A stretch of DNA of 64,000 nt from Pseudaminobacter soli (ex Zhang et al. 2022) (GTDB lineage Bacteria > Pseudomonadota > Alphaproteobacteria > Rhizobiales > Rhizobiaceae), in contig NZ_JABVCF010000022.1 of the NCBI RefSeq assembly GCF_014595955.1, forward strand, positions 1 to 64,000. The letters are read 5' to 3'. Numbering within the stretch: position 1 is the first letter of the stretch; every line of letters starts with the position of its first letter. Under the pieces are notes generated by a model. It saw nothing but the letters and a program-made list of their open reading frames with translations. It was not told where the DNA came from and ran no database searches. Position numbers and translations under genes: made by a program. Positions 24,937 through 34,481 of the stretch are shown here, in pieces.

Positions 24937-26156
24937 ATGGACTCACTGATCACTGCCGCGGGCCGCGCACTCGCAGCCGGTGATCCGCTCGGCGCATTGA
25001 AGCGCGTGGCCCTACGCGACGATGCGCCAGCCCTTGCGCTGCGAGGCATTGCTATGGCGCAGCTTGGCGATCTCGTTCGGGCTAAGGCTCTCCTCAAAAG
25101 TGCGGCCCGCGCTTTCGGACCGAAAGAGGCGCTGGCTCGCGCAAGGTGTACCGTCGCCGAGGCTGAGATCGCGCTCGTCTCTCGCGATCTCACCTGGCCT
25201 GCGAAGACGCTGGATGCGGCGCGGGCAACACTCGAAGCGTATGATGATCGTGTAAATGCCGCGCATGCCCGGATCCTTGAGGCCGGGCGGATGCTGCTGA
25301 TCGGGCGTTTGGGTGAGGCGGAACGGACGCTAGCCGAGATCGATCCCACGCAACTCCCGGCAGCGCCGAGGGCTGCCTACGAACTGTTGGCTTCGGGGAT
25401 CGCAATCCGACGCCTGCAGACGAAGGAGGCGCGTGCCGCACTCGCTCGGGCTGAGCATGCTGCGCGCGAAGCATGCATCCCCGCGCTCAAGGCAGAAGTC
25501 AAGCGCGCGTCGCTGGTACTGAATACGCCCGCGGCCCGTTTGATCTCGCGCGGCAAGGAACGTCCCCTCCTGCTTAGTGAAGTCGAAGACCTTTTAGCGT
25601 CAAGGGTGCTCGTCGTGGATGCTTGCCGCAACGTTGTCCGCTGCGCGGGCACGGCGGTCTCGCTTGCGACGCGCCCAGTATTGTTCACGCTTGTACGTGC
25701 GCTGGGTGAAGCCTGGCCCGCAGATGCGTCTAGGGACAAGCTTATCGCACTCGTCTTCCGCGGCAAGCACGCCGACGAATCGCACCGAGCACGGCTGCGG
25801 GTCGAAGTTGGAAGGCTTCGCGTGGAACTTGGAACATTGGCGAACGTGAGCGCCACGAAACGAGGATTTCGCCTGAGGCCCCATGCTGCGCATGAGGTGG
25901 TTTTGCTGGCACCCCCCATTGAGGAGCGGCATGCTCCGATCCTCGCTCTTCTAGCAGACGGCGAGTCATGGTCGAGCTCGGCGCTCGCCATAGCGCTTGG
26001 AGCCAGCCCGCGCACCATGCAGCCGCCCTCGAGCAACTCGCGGTGTTAGGCAAGGTACGGTGGTTCGGCCGCGGGCGGGCACGCCGCTGGATGACGCCGC
26101 AGGTGACCGGATACCCGACGACATTGTTACTCCCCGGTCACCTGCCGGGCGACTAA
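24937..26156 (+). pseudogene. TPR-like helix-turn-helix regulator with C-terminal frameshift
   Basis: The open frame 24937-26049 codes for an alpha-helical, Ala/Leu/Arg-rich N-terminal region (about 1-190) resembling TPR-like repeats. A DNA-binding winged-helix segment follows (about 235-310, with RDKLIALVFRGKHADESHRA). The last helix-turn-helix breaks off at GASPRTMQ. The natural continuation (ALEQLAVLGKVRWFGRGRAR, then MTPQVTGYP) is found one base out of frame up to a stop at 26156. The junction near 26022 needs one extra base. I do not know a named family. It is followed ten bases later by a beta-propeller gene, and the pair looks like a conserved unit whose function is unknown. Confidence 0.65.
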
Positions 26157-26165
26157 GGTGAGAGC

Positions 26166-26806
26166 ATGAAACGATCTCATGCTGAAATCCTCCGCGAGTA
26201 TGGGCCCTTTCCGGGTGTTGACCGCGTGAACGGGGTCACGTTCGACGGCCAGCACGTGTGGTTTGCATCTGGAAACAAACTCAATGCGATCGATCCAACG
26301 AGCGGGAAGACGATGCGGTCGATCGACATAGCGGCGCACGCGGGGACCGCTTTCGACGGCCGGTACCTGTTTCAGATCGCTGAGAACCGCATCCAGAAGA
26401 TCGACCCGGAGACGGGCCGCGTACTCGCCACGATCCCGGCACCGGGCAATGGCGGTGACTCGGGGCTGGCCTGGGCGGAAGGGTCACTCTGGGTGGGGCA
26501 ATACCGGACCGGAAGATCCATCAGGTCGATCCCCAAACAGGGGCAGTGCTCCGCACTATTGAGTCCAACCGTTTCGTCACGGGTGTGACCTGGGTCGACG
26601 GCGAGCTCTGGCACGCCACGTGGGAAGGAGATGAAAGCGAGTTGAGGCAAGTCGACCCTAAAACGGGAGGTATCCTGCAGAGGCTCGAAATGCCGCCTTG
26701 AGAAGGCGTGTCGGGGATTGAGGCCGATGGTGACGATCAATTCTTCTGCGGAAGTGGAAGCAGCGGAAAGGTGCGGGTCGTCCGGCGTCCCAAGAGGATG
26801 CGATGA
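26166..26806 (+). pseudogene. Vgb/streptogramin lyase-like beta-propeller protein, frame-shifted
   Basis: The start at 26166 gives a protein with repeated propeller blades (VWFASGNKLNAIDPTSGKT, YLFQIAENRIQKIDPETGR, LWVGQYR). Near 26508 the frame changes, and the next blades (KIHQVDPQTGAVLRTI-like, WVDGELWHATWEGDE, RQVDPKTGG) are read one base out. At 26699 a TGA interrupts the last blade before a final segment ending RVVRRPKR at 26806. So there is one lost base plus one nonsense codon. Proteins of this kind are often cytoplasmic or secreted binders of unknown ligands. The gene follows the HTH regulator gene. Confidence 0.65.
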
Positions 26807-27280
26807 TCCAAAGACATTAGGGCGATGCGCAGCGGCCGGCCCTCGAGATCCGCCACGGCATGTAACTTCGGCGAGATCCCGCCGCGCGACACTTATCCCC
26901 TCGTCGCCGCGCCGCCGCGAGCGGTGTGCCTTGCATAAGGTGGCCTCTCGACCAATACCCCTACCGAGGCAGCTCGAGGAAGAACCCGAGCCGGAAATAT
27001 ATTAACCTCTCCGCAGCCTGCTTGCTGAGGGGAGCGCGGCATCCCGCCGTAGACGGGTGGTCATCACAACGGCCGACCTGAAGCTGCGCTGAGCCGGTAC
27101 AGGCCTGACCCGCGCGTGCAAATAGACCTCCTGTCGCAGCGCTGTCGAGGTGCGGGTTTGACCATGCCACGAATCGGGCCTTGCGGGGTGAACGTCCGCT
27201 ATCGTGTTCCCCTGCACGGGAGCGGACCGACCGCTTCCGGCCCGCTGCCGTCACTTTACGGGTGGGACCTCGGTTGCCGA
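26807..27280. other. intergenic stretch with an IS5-type transposase remnant
   Basis: No intact gene lies between the beta-propeller remnant and the GreA/GreB-like gene. A short minus-strand remnant resembling an IS5-family transposase lies at 26820-26895. Confidence 0.45.
26820..26895 (-). mobile_element. IS5-family transposase remnant
   Basis: The minus strand encodes RGGISPKLHAVADLEGRPLR, which has the RGG(I/L)(S/T)(T/P)K(L/I)HA pattern of IS5-type transposases just before the second catalytic region. A stop codon directly upstream and loss of similarity on both sides show that only about 25 codons remain. No terminal inverted repeats were recognised. Confidence 0.55.
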
Positions 27281-27763
27281 TCAAGAAATTGACAAGATCT
27301 CGAGTTCGCGTGGTCCGAGTCGGACAACATCGCCAACGGTTTTGCCGATCAGTGCGATGGCCACTGGTGAACCATGCGATATGGATCCTTGAGACGGATT
27401 CGCTTCGTCTTCACCGACAATTTGGAAGGTCTGGATCCGTCCATCATCACGTCGGAAGGTGACGGTATGGCCGAATCCGACCACGTCGTTAGAAGTGGGC
27501 ACCGGGTATAACTGGGCCGTTCGGATCCGCTCGGCATAATAGCTAACATCTCTAAACGGGACCGCCGACTGCCGTCGCCTCTCATTGATGTCTTCCTGCA
27601 AGCTGGCAGCGTCGAGAGCCTGCTGAGCGCGCGCCAACTCGACCTGCAACATCTTAAGGCCCGCCTCCGTAACGAGGTTGACTCGATCGGAGATCGGGCG
27701 CGCCGGCAGGATGGTTTCCGATGCTGCCTCAGCGCTTTCCTCTTTGACAAATGCTACGCTCAC
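27281..27763 (-). CDS. GreA/GreB family transcript elongation factor-like protein
   Basis: The 160-residue protein resembles GreA/GreB/Rnk. It has an N-terminal coiled coil (LVTEAGLKMLQVELARAQQALD, about 30-80) and a C-terminal FKBP-like domain with VVGFGHTVTFRRDDG and FQIVGEDEANPSQGSISHGSP, then the hallmark PVAIALIGKTVGDVV. Canonical GreA stimulates RNA cleavage in stalled RNA polymerase. This one differs at the coiled-coil tip, where two acidic residues are expected, and the segment RFRDVSYYAERI is unlike standard GreA, so it may be an accessory paralog. It is divergent from the SDR gene at 28108. Confidence 0.82.
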   Translation of the reverse strand: MSVAFVKEESAEAASETILPARPISDRVNLVTEAGLKMLQVELARAQQALDAASLQEDINERRRQSAVPFRDVSYYAERIRTAQLYPVPTSNDVVGFGHTVTFRRDDGRIQTFQIVGEDEANPSQGSISHGSPVAIALIGKTVGDVVRLGPRELEILSIS

Positions 27764-28107
27764 TTGATCATGCCTCCGGTCCTATTCTCCAGTATTGGGA
27801 TAGCCTGCCACCGACAATAGGGCTGCGATCACAACGCGGCGTCGTCCACGCGCGTGAACCAGCGGCGCCGCGCGCAGGAGGCGCGATAACACACAACGAG
27901 CACAGGCCAACGGGGCAGCGTGCCTCTCCTACGTTGCGCGCGATCGCGGCGGTGTTCGCGACGAGAGCCTGGCCTACATGCTGCAAGAAAACGCGCTCGA
28001 AACGTTCGGGCCGCTGGTGATGCCAAGGGCGGCACGGCGGGTGCAGTCCTTCGGTGCAAGACGTTCCGAACATATCGAGACAAAGCCCTGCGCAACTGGA
28101 GCCAGTC
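27764..28107. other. divergent intergenic stretch without a recognisable gene
   Basis: No gene or recognisable regulatory pattern was found in the 344 bases between the GreA-like gene and the SDR gene. Confidence 0.45.
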
Positions 28108-28857
28108 ATGAACATCACCGGCAACACTATTCTCATCACCGGCGGCGGAACGGGCATTGGGCGCGGCCTTGCCGAGGCCCTGCACACCGCGGGCAATACA
28201 GTCATCATCGTCGGGCGGCGGCCCGCACCACTGCAGGCCGTGACTGCGGCCCATCCCGGCATGCACTTCGCCCTGCTCGATATCGACGACGCCTTCGCTC
28301 TCCGAGATTTTGCCGACCGCATCCTGGTGGAGCATCCGGGGCTCAATGTCCTCATCAATGATGCGGGCATCATGCGCGTCGAGCGGGTGCTCGCCGGCCC
28401 GGAGGCCCTGGCCGTCGCCGAGGCCACGATCACGACCAACCTGCTGGGCCCGATCCGCCTGACTTCGGCCCTGCTGCCCCAGCTTCTGGCCCAACCGCAG
28501 GCCGCGGTGGTGAATGTTTCCTCCGGCCTCGCCTTCGTGCCGCGCGCGGATACGCCGACCTATTCGGCGACGAAGGCTGCGATCCATTCCTACAGCATCT
28601 CGCTGCGCCACCAACTCCGCGACACCGCTGTGCAGGTCATTGAGGTGGCGCCGCCGCTGGTGGCCACCGACCTGACGCCCGGCCAGCGCGACAACCCCCG
28701 CGCGATGCCGCTCGAGGATTTCATCCGCGAAAGCATGGGCCTGCTGGCGGCGGACCCGGAGGCGGCCGAAATCCTGGTCGAGCGGGTGAAGTCGCTGCGC
28801 ACGGCGGAAGCCACCGGCCGCTTCGCCACGATGTTCGATCTGATCAATCCGCGCTGA
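28108..28857 (+). CDS. short-chain dehydrogenase/reductase
   Basis: The ATG at 28108 has a GGAG site seven bases upstream. The 249-residue protein is a classical SDR: cofactor-binding TGGGTGIGRGLAEAL near residue 11, NDAGI near 87, catalytic Ser in NVSSGLAF near 135, and YSATK near 152 with Tyr and Lys. The DltE-like pattern NTVIIVGRR with Arg at the end of beta-2 suggests NADP(H). The substrate is unknown. It is monocistronic, with a copy of two dispersed repeats immediately downstream. Confidence 0.9.
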   Translation: MNITGNTILITGGGTGIGRGLAEALHTAGNTVIIVGRRPAPLQAVTAAHPGMHFALLDIDDAFALRDFADRILVEHPGLNVLINDAGIMRVERVLAGPEALAVAEATITTNLLGPIRLTSALLPQLLAQPQAAVVNVSSGLAFVPRADTPTYSATKAAIHSYSISLRHQLRDTAVQVIEVAPPLVATDLTPGQRDNPRAMPLEDFIRESMGLLAADPEAAEILVERVKSLRTAEATGRFATMFDLINPR

Positions 28858-28986
28858 CGATCGAGCGGCTCGATCCAATCGAGACCGCTGGACTTTGACC
28901 GTCGCTCATTGCCCGCTTTCCTACCATGAGCCTGGAAAGGGGAGCGGCAGCTTCCGTGAAACGTCGGACGTTGAGGGCGCCTTTGT

Positions 28987-29020
28987 AGACATCGCCGATG
29001 GCCAAGCTGTAGGTCGAGGT
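28987..29020. repeat. dispersed intergenic repeat, copy 2 of pair B
   Basis: It matches 5628-5661 with one mismatch in 34 bases. Confidence 0.7.
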
Positions 29021-29088
29021 TGCGTCAACGACGACGTCTCATGATCGGTTTGGCGAGACGGCTCATGGCGCGCGACTCTACCGGATGT

Positions 29089-29131
29089 TCAAGGATTCGT
29101 TTGGGCGGACTTCTCCGGAAGTGACGGATTG
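29089..29131. repeat. degenerate intergenic repeat, copy 2 of pair A
   Basis: It matches 196-241 at about 80 percent identity by eye. The frame here reads FKDSFGRTSPEVTD and then stops, so it could be a decayed gene tail. Confidence 0.45.
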
Positions 29132-29178
29132 ACCCGAGGCGTCATTACCGATTCCTGAAAGATCGCCTCAGCGTAGGA

Positions 29179-30372
29179 TCACTCGGGATAGGTCTCAGCG
29201 CCCTCCGGCGTCGGCTTGTTGAAAAGGATAAATGTCAGGGGGTTGCCAGGCTCGGCCATTGCATCGCTGCGCTGGCCCGTTATCTCTCCGGCCACGCCGC
29301 TCGAATACTCCGCGACCACCTCGCCGAAGCTGTTGCGCTGGATAGCAACCTTCTGTCCGGCCTCGACCTTGTCGTTGAGTTTGACCAGATGCTCGACGAG
29401 CCCACCCGCGGTGGCCAGTATCGGGAACGCGCTGTTACCGACAAAGACAGTCACGTCCTTGCCCGTACGTCCCATTGGCCCGGCAACGATGCCTTGATGC
29501 TTGAGGACGTTCATTGTGCCTTCCACGAAGAGCGCGATCATCTCGGGGTCCAGGAGGCGCGCAGCGCCGATTTCTGGCGTGAAGGACGGGATGCCCACGT
29601 CCATAAACGCATTATGCAGGACACCGGGATAGACGTGATTGTCGAAGATCTGGCCGACGGGATACAACTCCACCATAGCCTTGACCTCGGGCACATCCAT
29701 ACCGCCGATATTGAATGCGGTGACCTCGAATCCGGTTGTCCCTGTATGGAAGTCGATCGCGAAGTCGGCGTTCGGCCGCAGCAGCCGGTTGAACAGAAGC
29801 CCAGCGTGTCGGCTGGGTGCGGTGGCGCCGTTCTCGTTCCCGGGCCATTCACGATTCATATCGATCAGATCAATGCCCCTGCCCGAATTAGGCCATCTGC
29901 GCTGCATGCTTTCCATGGCCGGGCGGGCGACGTCCGTGACCGCCATTACTGTGCCCAACATCTCCGCCGGATCGAGTTGGTTCATTACGGTCTGGACCGT
30001 ATGCACAGAACTCATCTCGTCGCCATGCACACCACTGACCAGGATGGCGCGCTTGCCCGGCTTCGTCCCCTTGGCGACGATCACAGACACATACCAGTGC
30101 TGTCCGGTGGGCATCTGCGCGCCCTGAAAATACAAAAGGTGCTTCTTGCCGGGCTCGAGGTCGTTGACGTCGAGCGCGCTGATGACCTTCTTCCCTTGGA
30201 TCACATCGCCCGTATAGACCGTTCCAGATGCCGGATCGGCCGAGGGTGCCCCTGTGTCCTGGGCATTCGCAGCGCCAGCATCGACCGCGAGGACGGCCGA
30301 CGCGGTGACCGTGGCAATAGATGCGACCATGAAATCGCGGCGATCGAGGCTTTCTTTGGACTTGTTTGACAT
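29179..30372 (-). CDS. exported succinylglutamate desuccinylase/aspartoacylase family protein
   Basis: The start at 30372 gives a twin-arginine-type signal (DRRDFMVASIATVTASAVLA), so the 397-residue protein is probably exported folded. An upstream in-frame start at 30537 would bury this signal. The core is a zinc carboxypeptidase-like (M14, AstE/ASPA) domain. It has GVHGDEMSS near residue 108 with His and Glu ligands, NREWPGNE near 173, and the third His in AIDFHTGTTGF near 207. The C-terminus looks like a small beta-rich domain with GEVVAEYSSGVAG. It would hydrolyse an amide or acyl bond; the true substrate is unknown. It is divergent from the cyclase at 30677. Confidence 0.85.
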   Translation of the reverse strand: MSNKSKESLDRRDFMVASIATVTASAVLAVDAGAANAQDTGAPSADPASGTVYTGDVIQGKKVISALDVNDLEPGKKHLLYFQGAQMPTGQHWYVSVIVAKGTKPGKRAILVSGVHGDEMSSVHTVQTVMNQLDPAEMLGTVMAVTDVARPAMESMQRRWPNSGRGIDLIDMNREWPGNENGATAPSRHAGLLFNRLLRPNADFAIDFHTGTTGFEVTAFNIGGMDVPEVKAMVELYPVGQIFDNHVYPGVLHNAFMDVGIPSFTPEIGAARLLDPEMIALFVEGTMNVLKHQGIVAGPMGRTGKDVTVFVGNSAFPILATAGGLVEHLVKLNDKVEAGQKVAIQRNSFGEVVAEYSSGVAGEITGQRSDAMAEPGNPLTFILFNKPTPEGAETYPE

Positions 30373-30676
30373 GCTGGAGGTCCTTGCCGTTGAAAAGCGA
30401 CGTTTCGGACAACAGCATACACGGCGATTGTGGCGCAGGACTTCACGGCAAACCACCAATCGCACGGTAAGTGGCTGATAGAAAGGGGGTTCAATCTCTT
30501 CGACTGCTCGGAAAATTTCGCGAGGCGGGGATGACAACGAGTGATTTGAAGCTCGCCCTGATCACATGCGATCTCCAGATCCGTTGGCCATGGAGACGGT
30601 CCGAAGGACATCGAGATGCGGACGTTGTTAGTGTTGGTTCTGCGCGCCACAGTACCTGAGCGCGGGAGGTCGCAGC
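30373..30676. other. divergent intergenic stretch without recognisable signals
   Basis: The 304 bases between the aspartoacylase-like gene and the cyclase gene show no gene and no clear regulatory motif. Confidence 0.4.
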
Positions 30677-31915
30677 ATGGGCAGGACCGCTCCGATCATT
30701 TCCTGGCTTCATCAGCAGGGGCTGAGAGGAACGGCTTCTGGCAAAGTTCTGGAGGGCTTGAGTGAGCAACTCCTGACTGCCGGGATCGACCTCGACCGAT
30801 CGGTGCTCGCCTATCTCGTGTTCCACCCGCAGTTCGACGGGATGCACTTCACGTGGACCCGCAGTACACGAAGAGCCCAACGGCAGGCCGTCATTCGGAC
30901 CGACATTCTGCGCGTTCCCTCACCGTTTCTGAAGATGCAGGCAACCGGAACTCGTGAAATGCGGTATCGCTTGGACGATCCTGATGTTGTGCTGCCATTT
31001 CCGTTCCTGGATCGTCTCAGGAGCCTTGGTTATAAGGATTACTTCGCCTTCTTTGAGCCGTTCGGCACCTATGCGGATCGGACGGTCTGGCCCGATCTGC
31101 CGGACGGGTTGATCATGCATGAGGGGGTCACCGGCTCCTACGGCACAACCCGAGAGGGCGGGTTCAACCAGAGTGACATAGCCCGGTTCCGCGACCTCTC
31201 CGTACCGATCTCGGTTGCGGTTAAGGTTGGGGCGATCCTTGAGATGGCAGAGACCCTCCTGAGTGCCTATCTTGGGCCAGCCTCGGGCCGAAATGTGCTG
31301 CTTGGGCATGTGCGGCGCGGGCAAGGTCAAATCATCAGGGCCGTTGTTTGGCATAGCGATCTGCGCGGCTCGACCGCCCTGGCGGAGATCACCACCTTCG
31401 AAACATACCTTTCTACGCTCAACAGCTACTACGACTGCGTTGTCGATGCAGTCATCGCGCACAGTGGTGAGGTTCTGAAGTTCATTGGTGATGGTGTGCT
31501 TGCCATGTTCCCGTTCGGGACTGGCGCGCTTGCGGAGGGGGAAGCCTGCGAACAGGCTTTTGCAGCAGGGCGTGATGCTCTCACGAGACTGACAAGCATC
31601 AACGCTGAGCAAGCTGCGGCAGGAAGAGCGCAGATCCACTGCGGGATTGCGCTTCATGCGGGTAACCTCATGTACGGCAACGTGGGCTCGGCTCAGCGGC
31701 TTGATTTCACGGTGATGGGGTCGACGGTCAACGAGGTTGTTCGCCTGGAGGCGCTCTGCAAAACGCTCGATGTTCCCCTCGTCCTGTCAGAGGCTGTTGC
31801 AGCGCACTTGAAGGAGCCGCTTGAGAGTTGGGGTTGGCATGCCCTTGCGGGTGTCAGCCGTAAGCTTGAGGTGTTTTCACCTCTAGGAATTGGCTTCGGT
31901 GCAGGAAAGGCCTAG
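30677..31915 (+). CDS. class III adenylate/guanylate cyclase
   Basis: The 412-residue protein has an N-terminal domain of unknown type (about 1-215) and a C-terminal class III cyclase catalytic domain (about 225-400). The latter carries VVWHSDLRGSTALAE with the first metal-binding Asp, KFIGDGVLAMF with the second, and the GNVGSAQRLDFTVMGSTVNEV segment that contacts the nucleotide. The HSDLRGST form and the VMGSTVN segment are typical of the rhizobial cyclases. The N-terminal domain probably senses a signal. Nucleotide specificity (ATP or GTP) is not decided here. Confidence 0.88.
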   Translation: MGRTAPIISWLHQQGLRGTASGKVLEGLSEQLLTAGIDLDRSVLAYLVFHPQFDGMHFTWTRSTRRAQRQAVIRTDILRVPSPFLKMQATGTREMRYRLDDPDVVLPFPFLDRLRSLGYKDYFAFFEPFGTYADRTVWPDLPDGLIMHEGVTGSYGTTREGGFNQSDIARFRDLSVPISVAVKVGAILEMAETLLSAYLGPASGRNVLLGHVRRGQGQIIRAVVWHSDLRGSTALAEITTFETYLSTLNSYYDCVVDAVIAHSGEVLKFIGDGVLAMFPFGTGALAEGEACEQAFAAGRDALTRLTSINAEQAAAGRAQIHCGIALHAGNLMYGNVGSAQRLDFTVMGSTVNEVVRLEALCKTLDVPLVLSEAVAAHLKEPLESWGWHALAGVSRKLEVFSPLGIGFGAGKA

Positions 31916-31961
31916 TCCCGGCAGCAAGCTCTGATCCATCGAGAGGGCGACGGTGCCTTCT

Positions 31962-32438
31962 CTAGTCGCACCAACTCGCCGGATGCCAGCCTACGCGGCG
32001 ATCTCCCAAAGGTGCTTCCGGCCATCGACAGTCCCCCACTTGGCGGACGCGCTTTCCCTTCATTAGCGAGTTCAGGCCGGCAGAGACATGCGTAGCGAAC
32101 CGTGGATGAGCCGGGTTATCCGGGGCGACTCCGTGCTTCACGGCAATCCGGCTCGTGCAGTCGGTCGAGGATAGCGGTTCGCCAGCCTCACGCAGCACCT
32201 CGAGGATAGCCGCAGTCTTGCTGAGTTGCTCCAATTCGATCGGAAGCGGAATCGCTTGACTGGATCGCTTCCGTGCCGCCGTCGTGGGCGATGGTGTCGT
32301 GTGCGCCGGGTCGTAGATCGCGATCACCTGGTCGATGGCGGAGACCTGCTCCTTGATCGTCTCGATCCTGATGGCCAGTTCCTCGACATCGCCAAGCAAC
32401 TCGGCGCGTTTCCGCTTCAGTTCCTCTTCAACTCTCAT
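31962..32438 (-). CDS. hypothetical coiled-coil/winged-helix protein, C-terminus probably frame-shifted
   Basis: The 158-residue frame starts with a coiled coil (MRVEEELKRKRAELLGDVEE) and ends with a winged-helix-like segment (SKTAAILEVLREAGEPLSS, then RFATHVSAGLNSLMKGKRVR). The normal-looking C-terminus (DGRKHLWEIAA then stop at 31991) is encoded one base out of frame, behind a run of five C at 32033-32037 on the plus strand. One extra base in this run would explain the break. It resembles hypothetical proteins common in rhizobia, but I cannot name a family. It is convergent with the cyclase gene. Confidence 0.6.
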   Translation of the reverse strand: MRVEEELKRKRAELLGDVEELAIRIETIKEQVSAIDQVIAIYDPAHTTPSPTTAARKRSSQAIPLPIELEQLSKTAAILEVLREAGEPLSSTDCTSRIAVKHGVAPDNPAHPRFATHVSAGLNSLMKGKRVRQVGDCRWPEAPLGDRRVGWHPASWCD

Positions 32439-32959
32439 GTCGCCCCGCTCCAGAAATGGAGCCGGAGGTTACCCGACGGGGAGGATCTAGTCTGGTGGTT
32501 TTTGCTACCTAATGCCGGATGAAGATCCATGGACCGATGCCATTGCCTAGCTTTGAACATCCGCAACATGAAGCTCAGCGTCCGGGCACCCGACCAGTGA
32601 ATGTCCATGCGCTCTCAGCGAGGCGAGCGCAAAGATCGATCGAGGCGGGGGCGGTCGCGGATGCCTCGTCGTCCGCATGGTCCACACCTGCTGCCGGCGT
32701 ACGGCAGAGCCCGAAAGCAAAACGTCGGCTTTCCGCCCCATCCATCCCGGAAGCCGCCAGTCCGCAAACGGCCCTATCGAGACGATGAATTGAATGCATC
32801 GGTGCTAAGTTGTCGGCGGTTGGTGATAGTCGGCCGCCGTGGCGTTCTTCCCCGTGGGCGGCCGCGACGGACCAGTAGGCGGCAAGCCGCACCCTGTCAC
32901 TGCTGCCGCGCGCCGCAATGTGTTAGGAACCTCAGAACGTCACGACGAGAACTCCGCCT
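32439..32959. other. intergenic stretch without a gene
   Basis: The 521 bases hold a copy of repeat pair C (32491-32519) and no recognisable gene. Confidence 0.45.
32491..32519. repeat. dispersed intergenic repeat, copy 2 of pair C
   Basis: It matches 10260-10288 over 29 bases with three mismatches. Confidence 0.65.
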
Positions 32960-34129
32960 TTGCCCGCCGTTCCTGCCCGCATCCTGCCTACGATCGTCAT
33001 CTCGCAATTCGCCGCAACGTCGCTGTGGTTTGCCGCCAATGCGGTGATGCCCGACCTGCAGCGCAGCGCCGGCTTGCCGGCGTCCGCCGTCGGCAACATC
33101 ACGATCGCTGTGCAACTCGGCTTCATCGCCGGCACGCTGGTCTTCGCTTGGCTGGCGATCGCTGACCGCTATTCGCCGCGCATAATCTTCTTCCTCTCCA
33201 CGCTCGCCGGCGCGGCGGCCAATACAGCGATGCTGGTGAGCGGTGGCGAGTTCTTGCCCTTGCTCGCGGCGCGGTTCGCAACTGGCTTCTTTCTCGCTGG
33301 CATCTATCCCGTAGGCATGAAGATCGCGTCGGGTTGGTACAACCGAGACCTTGGGCTCGCGCTTGGCTGGCTGGTCGGGGCGTTGGTGCTCGGAACGGCG
33401 TTCCCCCATCTCATCCGCGGTCTGGGCGGCGATCTGCCGTGGCAGGGGGTGATCCTGTCGGTTTCGGCGATATCGATCGCCGGTGGTCTCGCGATGCTTC
33501 TTCTCGTTCCGGACGGGCCGCATCTCAGAGCGGGCGCGAAGTTCGACCCGACCGCATTCGCGGCGATCTTCCACTCGGCCGAATTCCGGGCGTCGGCCTT
33601 CGGCTATTTCGGCCATATGTGGGAGCTCTACGCCTTTTACGCCTTCCTGCCGGTACTGCTGGCGGCGCGCCTCGGCAGCGATGCCGCGATGGTTTCGGTG
33701 TGGAGCTTCGCGGCAATCGCCGCCGGCTTCCTCGGCTGCATGGTCGGCGGCTACCTTTCACGGGGGCTTGGCAGCGCGCGCGTTGCCTTTATGCAGTTGT
33801 CGGCGTCCGGCCTGTGCTGCCTCGTCTCGCCGCTGGCTTTTCTGGCGCCCATGCCGCTGTTCCTCGCCTTCCTGTTGTTCTGGGGCGTCGTCATTGCCGG
33901 CGACTCGCCACAATTCTCCACGCTCAATGCCCGTTTCGCCCCGCCGAGGCTCGTCGCCTCGGCGCTGACAATTGCCAATTGCATCGGCTTTTCGATTACA
34001 ATCGTGTCGATCGCGCTGCTTGCCTGGCTGATCGAAACCGCCGGACCGCGGTATGTTTTTCTGATGCTGGTGCCCGGGCCATTGCTCGGACTTCTGGCGA
34101 TGAGCCGGCTGACCGCGAAGCTGGCATAA
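32960..34129 (+). CDS. MFS transporter
   Basis: The 389-residue protein has about 12 membrane helices and major facilitator features: ISQFAATSLWFAANAVMPDL in helix 1, LVFAWLAIADRYSPR after helix 2 (loop 2-3 with Asp-Arg), and GFFLAGIYPVGMKIASGWY in helix 4-5. It belongs to the group of hydrophobic efflux or uptake carriers of unknown specificity often annotated as MFS. The start is a TTG at 32960 with no convincing ribosome-binding site, so the true start is uncertain. It is followed directly by a minus-strand fragment of an ABC binding protein. Confidence 0.85.
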   Translation: MPAVPARILPTIVISQFAATSLWFAANAVMPDLQRSAGLPASAVGNITIAVQLGFIAGTLVFAWLAIADRYSPRIIFFLSTLAGAAANTAMLVSGGEFLPLLAARFATGFFLAGIYPVGMKIASGWYNRDLGLALGWLVGALVLGTAFPHLIRGLGGDLPWQGVILSVSAISIAGGLAMLLLVPDGPHLRAGAKFDPTAFAAIFHSAEFRASAFGYFGHMWELYAFYAFLPVLLAARLGSDAAMVSVWSFAAIAAGFLGCMVGGYLSRGLGSARVAFMQLSASGLCCLVSPLAFLAPMPLFLAFLLFWGVVIAGDSPQFSTLNARFAPPRLVASALTIANCIGFSITIVSIALLAWLIETAGPRYVFLMLVPGPLLGLLAMSRLTAKLA

Positions 34130-34154
34130 GGGAGGACCGCCGCCGGCCCCGGCC

Positions 34155-34430
34155 AACTCCGGGTTGACGACGATTGTGTCGAGGCCCCACACCCACGGGA
34201 TCGCCCAGTGGGTGTTATCCCAATACCACATGTCGCCCTGATAGAACGGCGGGTAGAGATCCTCCTTCGCGTAGTTCGGCACCTTCGAGATATCGAGGGG
34301 GGTAAGAACCTTCAACTCGTCGTAGATCGCGTTGTAGCCGTTCGAGTATTCGGCGAGATCGAGCCGCACAGCGTCATTGCCGACGATCTTGGCCGTTACG
34401 TCGTCCTGGTTCCTCATGATGGCCGCGCGA
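34155..34430 (-). pseudogene. fragment of a spermidine/putrescine-type ABC binding protein (PotD/PotF-like)
   Basis: About 90 codons on the minus strand read KIVGNDAVRLDLAEYSNGYN, then LKVLTPLDISKVPNY, then YPPFYQGDMWYWDNTHWAIP and WGLDTIVVNPE. These follow the N-lobe of PotD-like extracellular solute-binding proteins. Neither the signal peptide nor the C-lobe is present, and the flanks are unrelated. It is wedged between the MFS gene and the flavin reductase gene. Confidence 0.6.
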
Positions 34431-34481
34431 CTAGGAATCGCAAAGTGCCCCAACTTGTCGGGTGGCGGAGGGAACGCAGCG

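Larger units (their letters stand above)
28858..29178. other. intergenic stretch holding two dispersed repeats
   Basis: No gene was recognised. Repeat pair B copy 2 (28987-29020) and pair A copy 2 (29089-29131) both lie here, 68 bases apart, whereas at other sites they occur singly. Confidence 0.5.
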
